In this document: piece by piece, positions 43,703-51,783 of the stretch
Layout of the letters: each line of letters opens with the position of its first letter
Position numbering within the stretch: the stretch's first letter is position 1
From: Opitutaceae bacterium EW11
GTDB lineage: Bacteria; Verrucomicrobiota; Verrucomicrobiia; Opitutales; Opitutaceae
Direction: 5' to 3'
Assembly (NCBI GenBank): GCA_003054665.1
Contig: QAYY01000001.1
Location: 485,501-549,500, forward strand
Length of the DNA stretch: 64,000 nt
The notes under the pieces: generated by a model
What the model was told of the DNA's origin: nothing
Databases searched by the model: none
The model's input: only the letters and a program-made list of their open reading frames with translations
Made by a program: the position numbers and the translations under genes

Positions 43703-46036
43703 ATGCCCGTCTCCAACACTCTCCCCGTCACCCTGAAATCCGTCTTCGTCGCCCGGGATGCCGAACCCGCCGAGCTCACCGCGGCGAGCGAACTTTCCCG
43801 AGTCTCCGGAGGAAACGGCACCGTCGCCGTCGAGGGAGCCGCCGCCGGCGTGAAGGTGGCTCTCGCATCCCGCGGACTTCCCTCACGCCTGCCGGCGTCC
43901 GCCCGCGAAGCGAAAGCCTGGATCTGGATCCGTATCGACGATTCCGGTACAGGCGAAATCGCCGCGACCCACGGCTCCTTCCTCTACGCCGCGGCCCGCC
44001 TCCTGGCCTCTGGCGTCGGCGATTTCACCCGCGAGCGGCTCGCCGCGGGGCTGTTCCTCCCGGCGACGTTCGAATGGCACCGGCCGCATTTCGACGCCTG
44101 CTTCACCCAGTACTGGCGCTCGGCGCGCGGCTTCGATCCGGAGCGCTACGTCGCCGCCGTCGCCGAAGCCGGCCTCACGCACCTGGAGGTCAACGGCCTC
44201 CAGGCGCACATGCCGTACGAGGACCTGGTGGGTTCGGAGTATTATCCGCAGTTCTACACCTACGCTCCGGGTTTCAACCACTACGTGGATACGCCCCTGA
44301 CCCAGGGGATCTGGCCCGCGCACTACCTCGACGCCAACCTCAACCACATGAAGCGGCTCGCGGAACTGGGTCGCCGGTACGGTCTCAAGCCGGGGGTGTG
44401 CATGTTCGAGCCGCGCTCGATGCCGGAGCGGTTTTTCACCAAGTACCCGACGCTCCGCGGCGCCCGCGTCGATCATCCGTTCCGCTCCCGCCTGCCGCGC
44501 TACACCATGGCACAGGACCATCCCATCGTGATGCGCCACTATCGCGAGGCCCTGCAGAAGATCATGCGCAACGTCCCCGACCTGAGCTACCTTTCCGTGT
44601 GGACCAACGACAGCGGCGCCGGCTTCGAACACACCGCGTCGCTCTACGTCGGCCGCAACGGCGGACCATACATGATCCGGGAGTGGCGCAATCACGACAA
44701 GGTCGCCGAGGCCGCCGGCCAGAGCATCGTCCGCTATCTCACGAACCTCCAGACCGCCGCGGCGGCGATCAATCCCGAGTTCGACGTGCTGCTCCGAATC
44801 GAGCCGTTCAAGGTCGAGCACGAGCACGTGAAGGCGGGCATGAACGAGCACATCAGCTGGGAGGGCCCGTCCCTCCTCGTGCGCGGCTACTCGCTGCCGT
44901 ACCCGCATCCCAAATACCCGGAAAACATGGGCGTCGCGGGAAGCATCTTCCAGTCGTGGATGGATCGGTCCGAGATGGGCGTGCTCCAGCGGAGCCGCGA
45001 ACAGGGTGTCGAACCCGTCATCCACTACGCGGCGTCGGGCGTGAACAACCACGAGCCCCTCCTCGGGCTGCCGTTCCCGCGGCTGATCCACGCGCGACTG
45101 CTCGCCATGCGAGAGACGGGCCTGAAACGCGTCAGCTGTTTCGGCGGGCTGACGAATCCGGCCAAGGCTCCGTACTGGCCCAATCCCGTGGTCATTCGCG
45201 CCGCCCAATTCTTTCCCGAGAAGCCGGTTCACGACGTGCTTCGGGACTTCGCCACGAGCCTGGTCGGATCGGTGCACGCCAAAACCCTCACGACCGCCTG
45301 GACCGCATTCGAGGATGCGCTGAGCTGGCAGCCCCTCGTCGGACTGTATTGCGCCTTCGGATTCTGCTGGCAGCGCACCTGGGATCGACCGCTCGTCCCA
45401 TACCTCGAATACATACCGGCGGCGGAGCGCGAGTACTACGAGCGCCACGGCTGCTTCCAGCACAACAATCCAAGTCTCGGCGACCTCGGGAAAGACGTGT
45501 TGTTCGACCTGATCACCCGCGACTCCGGCGCGAAGATGGCCGCCGACATGGATCGCGAAGTGCTTCCCCGCCTCCGCTCCCTGATCGCGCGGCTGGATCA
45601 GGCGCTCGCGGCGATGGACGGCCAGGCCCGCGCCGTTTTCACGGACCTCCGAGACCGCGTGCGCGCCTACCTGCACTGGGTCACGACGCTGCGCAACGTC
45701 TGCTCCTGGTGCGAGTGCGTCTACAGCTATGAGGGTGCGGCAGACGCGGAGACAAAGTCCCGGTACGAGTCCAAGCTCCAGGACACGATCGATCTCGAAC
45801 TCGCCAATACGCGCGGCCTGATCGAGCTGCTGGAACACTCCTCCACCGAAGTGCTTGTCCTGTCAGGCGTCGGAGAAACGACGTTCCTCTACGGAGAGAA
45901 TCTCGTCGAACACCTGAAAAAGAAACTCCTGCTGACTGAGCAGTACCGGCACCACGAGCCGCGTCTTCCCAAGGGCGCCTACTGGCGTCCCGCCCCCGGC
46001 ACCCGCTGGCCGGAAGGCTGGCAGGACGGGGAATGA
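43703..46036 (+). CDS. large uncharacterised TIM-barrel glycosidase-like protein
   Basis: A 777-residue protein from ATG 43703; the frame stays open upstream in the divergent gene and is not used. The N-terminal 120 residues resemble the domain that precedes barrels in GH67/GH84/GH20 enzymes (LTAASELSRVSGG, IAATHGSFLYAAARLLA). A barrel follows: GFDPERYVAAVAEAGLTHLEVNGLQAHMPYEDL, YGLKPGVCMFEPRSMPERFF, LSYLSVWTNDSGAGFEHTASLY, DVLLRIEPFKVEHEH; the WTNDSGAGFE and IEPF acidic residues are candidates for catalysis. No signal peptide. Divergent from the toroid protein across 198 bases, so the two likely act together. Confidence 0.6.
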   Translation: MPVSNTLPVTLKSVFVARDAEPAELTAASELSRVSGGNGTVAVEGAAAGVKVALASRGLPSRLPASAREAKAWIWIRIDDSGTGEIAATHGSFLYAAARLLASGVGDFTRERLAAGLFLPATFEWHRPHFDACFTQYWRSARGFDPERYVAAVAEAGLTHLEVNGLQAHMPYEDLVGSEYYPQFYTYAPGFNHYVDTPLTQGIWPAHYLDANLNHMKRLAELGRRYGLKPGVCMFEPRSMPERFFTKYPTLRGARVDHPFRSRLPRYTMAQDHPIVMRHYREALQKIMRNVPDLSYLSVWTNDSGAGFEHTASLYVGRNGGPYMIREWRNHDKVAEAAGQSIVRYLTNLQTAAAAINPEFDVLLRIEPFKVEHEHVKAGMNEHISWEGPSLLVRGYSLPYPHPKYPENMGVAGSIFQSWMDRSEMGVLQRSREQGVEPVIHYAASGVNNHEPLLGLPFPRLIHARLLAMRETGLKRVSCFGGLTNPAKAPYWPNPVVIRAAQFFPEKPVHDVLRDFATSLVGSVHAKTLTTAWTAFEDALSWQPLVGLYCAFGFCWQRTWDRPLVPYLEYIPAAEREYYERHGCFQHNNPSLGDLGKDVLFDLITRDSGAKMAADMDREVLPRLRSLIARLDQALAAMDGQARAVFTDLRDRVRAYLHWVTTLRNVCSWCECVYSYEGAADAETKSRYESKLQDTIDLELANTRGLIELLEHSSTEVLVLSGVGETTFLYGENLVEHLKKKLLLTEQYRHHEPRLPKGAYWRPAPGTRWPEGWQDGE

Positions 46037-46070
46037 TTCCGCCGACGAAGGGCGTGCGAAAGCGCGCCCT

Positions 46071-46922
46071 TCATCGTCCACGGACCCGGCGCCGATACTC
46101 CGACGGGGCGAACGACGTGGCCTGCTTGAACGCCTTGGAAAAATGGAAGACGTCGCAGAAGCCCAGTTCGTCGGCGATCTGCTTCAGCGAAGCCTCCCCG
46201 TGGTAGATCGCCGCGCACGCCCAATCGATCCTGCGGCGTTTCTGGTAGCGCATGGGCGACTCGCCCGTCAGCTGGGTGAAACGCTTCCGGAAGTTGTCGT
46301 AGTTCAGACCGACGTGCTTCGAGACCTCGCGAGCCGAGAGCCAGCCCGAAGTGCCGCGGTCTCCGAGCAGCCGCACCGCGGTCTCCAGCCAGGGATCGCG
46401 ACCCGGATCGCGGTCGTTCTCCGCGTCGGTCGCCGCCATCTCCGACAGCACGTGCAAGAATCGCCCCATCGCCCGCAAGGGCATTCCGGACGGATGCCCG
46501 GGCTCGTCTTTCGCCACCTCAAACAGGCGTTGCCGCCAGTAGTCCGGCGAGCCGACCTTCCAGACGGGGCGCGCCGGCGTAATGATGCCGGTACTACGCC
46601 AGAGATCGAATTGCGGACCCGCGAACACGACGTACACCTGCGTCCACTCGCCGTTGTCGACCGGACCGTAGGCGTGGGCGACGCCCGGAAACACGAGGAT
46701 CACGTTCCCCGGAGCCAGATCGTGCTGGATCGAGTTCTGGTCGCGGTAGTAGCCGCGGCCGCTCACCATCAGCACGAGCGTGAAGCAGCTCAACGTCCGC
46801 AAACGAACGGGATCGATGCCCTGGACGTTGTGCAGCAGGCCCGCGAGCTGGATTTCCCCGAGCGGGGTGCGGAGCGGGCTCTTCAGCCAGGGCTGGGCGC
46901 GATACTCGGGCGAATGCGGCAC
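46071..46922 (-). CDS. AraC-family transcriptional regulator
   Basis: A 283-residue protein; the start at 46922 is GTG. N-terminal cupin-like sensor domain (LVLMVSGRGYYRDQNSIQHDLAPGNVILVFPGVAHAYGP), and a C-terminal double HTH (about 185-280): LSAREVSKHVGLNYDNFRKRFTQLTGESPMRYQKRRRIDWAC, SLKQIADELGFCDVFHFSKAFKQATSFAPSEYRRR. Such regulators sense sugars. It is convergent with the barrel protein and divergent from the SSS symporter gene; a GTAACY-type half-palindrome lies in the shared promoter region. Confidence 0.9.
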   Translation of the reverse strand: MPHSPEYRAQPWLKSPLRTPLGEIQLAGLLHNVQGIDPVRLRTLSCFTLVLMVSGRGYYRDQNSIQHDLAPGNVILVFPGVAHAYGPVDNGEWTQVYVVFAGPQFDLWRSTGIITPARPVWKVGSPDYWRQRLFEVAKDEPGHPSGMPLRAMGRFLHVLSEMAATDAENDRDPGRDPWLETAVRLLGDRGTSGWLSAREVSKHVGLNYDNFRKRFTQLTGESPMRYQKRRRIDWACAAIYHGEASLKQIADELGFCDVFHFSKAFKQATSFAPSEYRRRVRGR

Positions 46923-46952
46923 ACGCCCAGAATTTACATCACTTCTCTCACT

Positions 46953-46968
46953 TCAACCATTTAGTTAC
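46953..46968. promoter_or_regulatory. partial palindrome TCAACC-ATTT-AGTTAC
   Basis: One perfect half-site (AGTTAC) and a 4/6 half-site at the motif spacing, between the AraC gene (start 46922, minus) and the SSS symporter (start 47138, plus). On the minus strand it overlaps a TTGAAG that could be a -35 element of the AraC gene, so it may repress or be replaced by AraC binding. Confidence 0.5.
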
Positions 46969-47137
46969 CTGCGGCCCGGGTGTACTCTCTGGCCCATGAC
47001 CCCGTCCATTTCCGGCCCGCTCGCCAGGTTCGCCCAACGCCCCGCACGGCGCGCGCTCCTCTCCCGGGGAGCCTGATGTCGCCACCGTTCCACTACAGGG
47101 TCGCCTCGGCAAACGCCTAATCCTCTCCGCCTCCGCA

Positions 47138-49180
47138 ATGCTCCCGCGATTCGCGCGCTTCTTGGCGCTCCTCCTGGCCACGGTTCTGGCGGCCACCGCT
47201 TCGCCCCTCATTTCGCTCCAGCAGGAGCCCGCCAGCGCGCAGGAGTTCGCCTCCGCGGCCGGACCGGAGCCCGCGACGCTTCCGCCGCTCGACGGTCCGG
47301 CGGCCGCCCTGCAGGCGCTGGCCCACGTCGGCCAGGACGGAGCCGTGTGGCTGCTGGCCTCTTCCGCGGACGGACGGCTCCACTGGCTGCGGCACGCGCC
47401 GGACACCGGCTGGACCGTATGCGCGCCGCCTCCGCCCGCGATCGCGGCCGGACCGCTCAACACCAGCAGCCAGACCCACGTGCTCGCCTTCGGCCGGGAG
47501 AAAGACGGAGCGATCGCCGTCTTCGGCTATCACACCATCACCAACCGGTGGGCGCGCCTCGGCGGCATGAACCTGGCCGGCACGGTGACGAACGTCCGCC
47601 CCGGACCGGCGGGTTTTTATCTCGAGGTCCAGGACGAGGGCGGAGCCAAGACGCACCGGCTCCTTCGACTCGCGATGACGAAGCGCCCGCTCAGCGGGTT
47701 GGACTACGTGGTGGTCGGCACGTACCTCGCCTTCGTGATGGGCGTGGGGTTGTTCTTCGCCAAGGAGCGGAACCGCGACGAGTATTTCCTGGGCGGTCGC
47801 CGGGTGCCGTGGTGGGCCGCCGGCTTCAGCCTCTATGCCACGGGCACGAGCGCGATCAGCTTCATGGCGATCCCGGCGAAGTCGTTTGCGACAAACTGGC
47901 AATACCTCTGCCAGAACCTCATCGGGCTGATCGGGACCATTTATGTCGCGGTCGTCATCATCCCGCTGATCCGCCGCCTGAATCTCACCTCGGTCTACGG
48001 CTATCTGGAGATGAGATTCCACCCGGTCGTTCGCACGACGGGCAGTTTTCTCATCATCCTCTTCAAGCTGGTCGCCCGCATGGGCGTGGTCCTGTACCTG
48101 CCCGCGCTCGCGATCTCCGCGGTCACCGGACTGAACGAAATCACGAGCATTCTGCTCATGGGCGTAGTCACGACTCTCTACACGACCGCGGGCGGCATGA
48201 AGGCCGTCATCTGGACGGACATCGCCCAGGTGGTGGTGATGTTCGGCGGCGCGGCATTGTGCATCTATAATGTGGTCCGGGGCATCGACGGGGGCGTCGC
48301 CGGTCTTCTCCGCATCGCCGACGCGGACCACAAATTGAAGACGTTCGACTGGAGCTTCGACTTTACCACTCCCTCGGTCTGGCTGTTCGTCCTCCTGGTT
48401 TTGGCGGATTCGATCACCTGGCCGCGCGACCAAATCCAGGTGCAGCGTTGCCTCTGCACCCCCAACGCCCGCGACGCGGGTCGTTCGGTGTGGACGCTCG
48501 CGGTCATCATTCTCCCCGGCAGCTTCCTCTTCTTCTCCATCGGCACGGCGCTGTACGCCTTCTACCAGATGCACCCGGAGCGGCTGAACCCCCTGCTCAA
48601 GACCGACTCGATCGTCCCCCACTTCATCGCCTCCGAACTCCCGCCAGGCGTGACCGGTTTGGTCATCGCCGCCCTTTTCGCGGCCTCGATGTCGGCGCTG
48701 AACTCCTGTATGCACAGCATCGCTACGCTCGTCTCGGTCGATTTCTACGAGCGGTTCGCCAAGGATCCGCGGCCCGCCACGAGTTTGAAGGTCGCCAAGT
48801 GGTCCATCTGCTTCACCGGGCTGTTCGGGACGTTTTTCGCCCTCCTGCTGACGCGCTACAGCCTGCCGTCGATCTTCGATACGTTCATGGCGCTCGCCGG
48901 GCTGCTGGGCGGCGGTTTTGCCGGAACGTACGCGCTGGGTATCTTCACCCGCCGGACGAACTGGCAAGGCGCCATGATCGGCACCGTGTGCAGCATCTTC
49001 ATCACCCTCGCGGTCCAGCGGTGGACCACCATCCATTTCCTGCTCTACACCGGCGTGGCGGTCTTCAGCTGCATCGCGATCGGCTACGCGACGAGTTACC
49101 TCTTTCCTCAACAGGCCAAATCTCTCGAGGGGCTGACGATCTACGATCGCCCCAAGAACCCCGTTTCCAAGATCGCGTGA
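47138..49180 (+). CDS. sodium:solute symporter with N-terminal extracytoplasmic domain
   Basis: A 680-residue protein from ATG 47138. Residues 1-25 are a signal peptide and about 25-175 a soluble domain with beta-propeller/kelch-like wording (HVLAFGREKDGAIAVFGYHTITNRWARLGGMN). From about 190 the SSS transporter follows: LDYVVVGTYLAFVMGVGLFFAKERNRDEYFLGGRRVPWWAAGFSLYATGTSAISFMAIPAKSF, ADSITWPRDQIQVQRCL, ALFAASMSALNSCMHSIATL. Kelch-SSS fusions in related bacteria are associated with sialic acid; here the propeller is too short to be complete. The next gene overlaps by four bases (GTGA), so both are cotranslated. Confidence 0.88.
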   Translation: MLPRFARFLALLLATVLAATASPLISLQQEPASAQEFASAAGPEPATLPPLDGPAAALQALAHVGQDGAVWLLASSADGRLHWLRHAPDTGWTVCAPPPPAIAAGPLNTSSQTHVLAFGREKDGAIAVFGYHTITNRWARLGGMNLAGTVTNVRPGPAGFYLEVQDEGGAKTHRLLRLAMTKRPLSGLDYVVVGTYLAFVMGVGLFFAKERNRDEYFLGGRRVPWWAAGFSLYATGTSAISFMAIPAKSFATNWQYLCQNLIGLIGTIYVAVVIIPLIRRLNLTSVYGYLEMRFHPVVRTTGSFLIILFKLVARMGVVLYLPALAISAVTGLNEITSILLMGVVTTLYTTAGGMKAVIWTDIAQVVVMFGGAALCIYNVVRGIDGGVAGLLRIADADHKLKTFDWSFDFTTPSVWLFVLLVLADSITWPRDQIQVQRCLCTPNARDAGRSVWTLAVIILPGSFLFFSIGTALYAFYQMHPERLNPLLKTDSIVPHFIASELPPGVTGLVIAALFAASMSALNSCMHSIATLVSVDFYERFAKDPRPATSLKVAKWSICFTGLFGTFFALLLTRYSLPSIFDTFMALAGLLGGGFAGTYALGIFTRRTNWQGAMIGTVCSIFITLAVQRWTTIHFLLYTGVAVFSCIAIGYATSYLFPQQAKSLEGLTIYDRPKNPVSKIA

Positions 49181-50274
49181 AAACCACCTATCGCGCCGCC
49201 ATCGTCGGCACAGGATCCATCAGCGATGCCCATGTCCGGGCCATCGGCACGACCGGAGGCCGCGTCGTGCTGGAGGCCGCCATGGATATCGACGCCGCAC
49301 GCGTCGCCGCGTTTGCGCGGCAGTTCTCCGTTTCCCGGACGTACACCGACTACGCCAAAATGCTTCGGGAGGTGAAACCCGACCTGGTGTTCGTCGCGAC
49401 CCCTCCCGGGACGCACGCGGCGATCAGCATCCAGGCAATGGAAGCCGGCGCCTGGGCCTTCTGCGAAAAGCCGCTCTGCGGCTCCCTCGCGGAAATCGAT
49501 CTGATCGAAGCCGCGGAGCGGCGCACCGGTTGTTTCACCAGCTGCATTTTCCAGATGCGCTTTGCCTCCTCCACCGCGCACTTGCTCGAGCTGGCCGACG
49601 CGGGTCGGCTCGGGCGCCCGCTGGTCGGCGTCTGCAACACCCTCTGGTACCGCGACGAGGACTATTACGCCGTTCCCTGGCGCGGGAGCTGGGACACGGA
49701 ACTCGGCGGCCCGACGACGGGCTTGGGTATTCACGCCATGGATCACTTTCTCCAGCTGATGGGCGACTGGCGGGAGGTTCGCGCCGCCGCCGCGACGCTG
49801 GATCGCGACATCGAAGTGGAGGACATCTCGCTGGCGATCGTGACGTTCGCCAGCGGCGCCCTCGGCTCGATCGTCAACAGCGCGCTCAGTCCCCGACAGG
49901 AAACCTACGTCCGGATCGATTATCAGCGCGCCACGGTCGAACTCACCCATCTCTACGCCTACACGCGGGACAACTGGAGGTTCACTCCGGCGCCCGAATG
50001 GAAGGACGACTCGCTCGTCCAGGCCTGGAATCAGTTTCCCCCCGACGTCGGCTCCACCCACGGCGCGCAGCTCAACAAGCTGGTGCTCGACATGGACGCG
50101 GGGCGGCGGCCTCTCACGTCGGGCGACGAGGCCCGGAAAACGATCGAACTGCTGACGGCGATCTACAAATCCGCCTTCACCGGCGAGATCGTCGCGCGTG
50201 GATCGATCAAACCGGGAGATCCGTTCTACCGGACGTTGCACGGCGGCAAAGCGCCGAAACGCTTCAAGGGCTGA
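49177..50274 (+). CDS. Gfo/Idh/MocA-family oxidoreductase
   Basis: A 365-residue protein with GTG start at 49177, overlapping the symporter stop as GTGA. N-terminal NAD(P) fold AAIVGTGSISDAHVRAI, then FVATPPGTHAAISIQAMEAGAWAFCEKPLCGSLAE with the catalytic Lys in the EKP motif, and TGLGIHAMDHFLQLMGDWREV giving the C-terminal active-site His. Acts on a sugar or sugar derivative, most likely the one taken up by the coupled symporter. Not closely similar to the shorter copy at 34.6 kb. Confidence 0.9.
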   Translation: MKTTYRAAIVGTGSISDAHVRAIGTTGGRVVLEAAMDIDAARVAAFARQFSVSRTYTDYAKMLREVKPDLVFVATPPGTHAAISIQAMEAGAWAFCEKPLCGSLAEIDLIEAAERRTGCFTSCIFQMRFASSTAHLLELADAGRLGRPLVGVCNTLWYRDEDYYAVPWRGSWDTELGGPTTGLGIHAMDHFLQLMGDWREVRAAAATLDRDIEVEDISLAIVTFASGALGSIVNSALSPRQETYVRIDYQRATVELTHLYAYTRDNWRFTPAPEWKDDSLVQAWNQFPPDVGSTHGAQLNKLVLDMDAGRRPLTSGDEARKTIELLTAIYKSAFTGEIVARGSIKPGDPFYRTLHGGKAPKRFKG

Positions 50275-50316
50275 TCCTCAAGATCCAGGCCCGCTCAACC
50301 CGGACTCCCCGCTTTT

Positions 50317-50332
50317 TACACCGTTTGGTTAC
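50317..50332. promoter_or_regulatory. partial palindrome TACACC-GTTT-GGTTAC
   Basis: A perfect right half-site (GGTTAC) with a 3/6 left half at the same 4-base spacing, 54 bases before the small secreted protein gene. Weakest member of the GTAACY motif set, but its position in a 112-base gap upstream of a start is consistent with the others. Confidence 0.4.
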
Positions 50333-50386
50333 CTTCCGCACCAAAACGATTGGCCCGGGCAGGGGAACTGCTCCATCGTCGCCGGC

Positions 50387-50917
50387 ATGAGTTCACTCCG
50401 AATCGGCTTTTTGGCGTGCTCGTTTCTCCTTTCCGGAGTCGTACACGGCGGCGAGGCCTCCCTTCCCGAACTGAAGACACTCCTGACTTCCGAGGAGTGG
50501 AAACGGGCCGGACTCGATCGGCTCTCTCCGGACGAGATCGGCGTGATCGACGCCGCACTGATCCGCTACTCCGTCGCGCACCGCCTTCCCGCCCCCGCAC
50601 CCGCGGAGGCCCCTGCGGCTGTTCCGGCTGCGGCGGCGTTGCCCGCAGCCCAGCCCAAAACGAGCCTGCTCGACCGTTTCGGGCTCCCGAGTTTCGACAC
50701 CGACTGGCGTGCGCTTCCTCCTCTGGGCGCGAAGGTGGTCGGGTGGGACGGTCCGAACCACTTCGTTCTCGACAACGGCCAGGTCTGGCAGAGCGACGAG
50801 GTCATCCCGTACGACCTCGTCGGCAAAGCCGTCGAAATCCACGCCCGGCCCAATCATCGGTTTGTGCTCGTGCTCGATGGGCGCAGCACGGGACTCCGCG
50901 TCAGCCGGATACGCTGA
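50387..50917 (+). CDS. small exported protein of unknown function
   Basis: A 176-residue protein from ATG 50387 with signal peptide RIGFLACSFLLSGVVHG. A short helical segment (LPELKTLLTSEEWKRAGLDRLSPDEIGVIDAALIRY) is followed by an Ala/Pro-rich linker (about residues 66-92) and a small beta domain (LGAKVVGWDGPNHFVLDNGQVWQSD, HRFVLVLDGRSTGLRVSRIR). I do not recognise a named family. It looks like a periplasmic binding or regulatory protein. Nine bases separate it from the mutarotase-like gene. Confidence 0.7.
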   Translation: MSSLRIGFLACSFLLSGVVHGGEASLPELKTLLTSEEWKRAGLDRLSPDEIGVIDAALIRYSVAHRLPAPAPAEAPAAVPAAAALPAAQPKTSLLDRFGLPSFDTDWRALPPLGAKVVGWDGPNHFVLDNGQVWQSDEVIPYDLVGKAVEIHARPNHRFVLVLDGRSTGLRVSRIR

Positions 50918-50925
50918 CCCCGGGG

Positions 50926-51783
50926 ATGCCGACGCTGCAGAACGATCAACTGCGGGTCGACCTGCTCGACCCCCGGAGCGATCGGAGCCGCCTCGGCACA
51001 CGCTACGGCTGGGCAGGGTACATCTGGCAGGTCCATGATCGGGACACGGGGCCGCTCCTGGCCGGGCCGGAATGGCCGAATCCGAATCCGGACGTATTCA
51101 ACGGCCAAGGACTGCCGGAGTCGTTCCGCCACCGTTCGCGGGAGGGCAAGCCGTTCACCTGGCGCGACGATCGGGGGATAGCCGTCGGCGTTGGGGAACT
51201 TGCAGGCGGTCCGGACGGCCGCGTCGCGCTGCTCCAGCCCTGCGAATGGTCGGTCTCGCATCGCGACGAGCAGTACTCCGCCGAAACGCGTCAGGCGGCC
51301 GCCGGTTTCAGCTATGCCGTTTCGCGCACGGTCGAGCTCGCCGGCCGCACCCTGCTCTCCCGGTCCACGCTCACAAATCACGGCGAAAACGCCCTCCAGC
51401 TGGAATGGTTTGCCCACCCGTTTTTCGCCTTGCGACAGGACAAGGCCGAGATGCGGCTCCAGGAGGGATGCAGTCTGGCCGAGAACCCGGGCTTCGCGAT
51501 CGCCGAAGGGCGCCTCCTTCAAAAACGGATTTTCCGCGACGCTCGAGACGGGCACATGGATCGGCTGCTGCTTCCGGAGAACCATCCTCTCCAGGTGAGC
51601 CTTCGGCACCCGAAACTGGCTTGGATCCATTTCGAAACCAGCTTCGTCCCGAGCGAGTGCATCATCTGGGGCAACAGCAACACCTTCTCGGTCGAGCCGT
51701 ACCAGAGGATCGCACTCGCACCGGGCGAATCGCGAACCTGGAGCCTGCGCTACGAATTCGGTCCCGCCGACTTTGCCGGCTGA
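50926..51783 (+). CDS. aldose-1-epimerase-superfamily (mutarotase-like) protein
   Basis: A 285-residue protein from ATG 50926. The beta-sandwich pattern of galactose mutarotase-like proteins is seen (LRVDLLDPRSDRSRLGTRYGWAGYIWQV, FSYAVSRTVELAGRTLLSRSTLTNHGENALQLEWFAHPFFAL, CIIWGNSNTFSVEPYQRIALAPGESRTWSLRYEF). Candidate active-site His in WFAHPFF and a Glu in SVEPY. It may interconvert sugar anomers or be a non-catalytic relative. The last 34 bases overlap the 3' end of the convergent M28 peptidase gene. Confidence 0.7.
   Translation: MPTLQNDQLRVDLLDPRSDRSRLGTRYGWAGYIWQVHDRDTGPLLAGPEWPNPNPDVFNGQGLPESFRHRSREGKPFTWRDDRGIAVGVGELAGGPDGRVALLQPCEWSVSHRDEQYSAETRQAAAGFSYAVSRTVELAGRTLLSRSTLTNHGENALQLEWFAHPFFALRQDKAEMRLQEGCSLAENPGFAIAEGRLLQKRIFRDARDGHMDRLLLPENHPLQVSLRHPKLAWIHFETSFVPSECIIWGNSNTFSVEPYQRIALAPGESRTWSLRYEFGPADFAG

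Noticed and set aside
46996-47076. A 26-residue frame (MTPSISGPLARF...) before the symporter as a leader peptide
   Set aside because: No Shine-Dalgarno site, no regulatory hairpin and no conserved leader composition; chance in GC-rich DNA.
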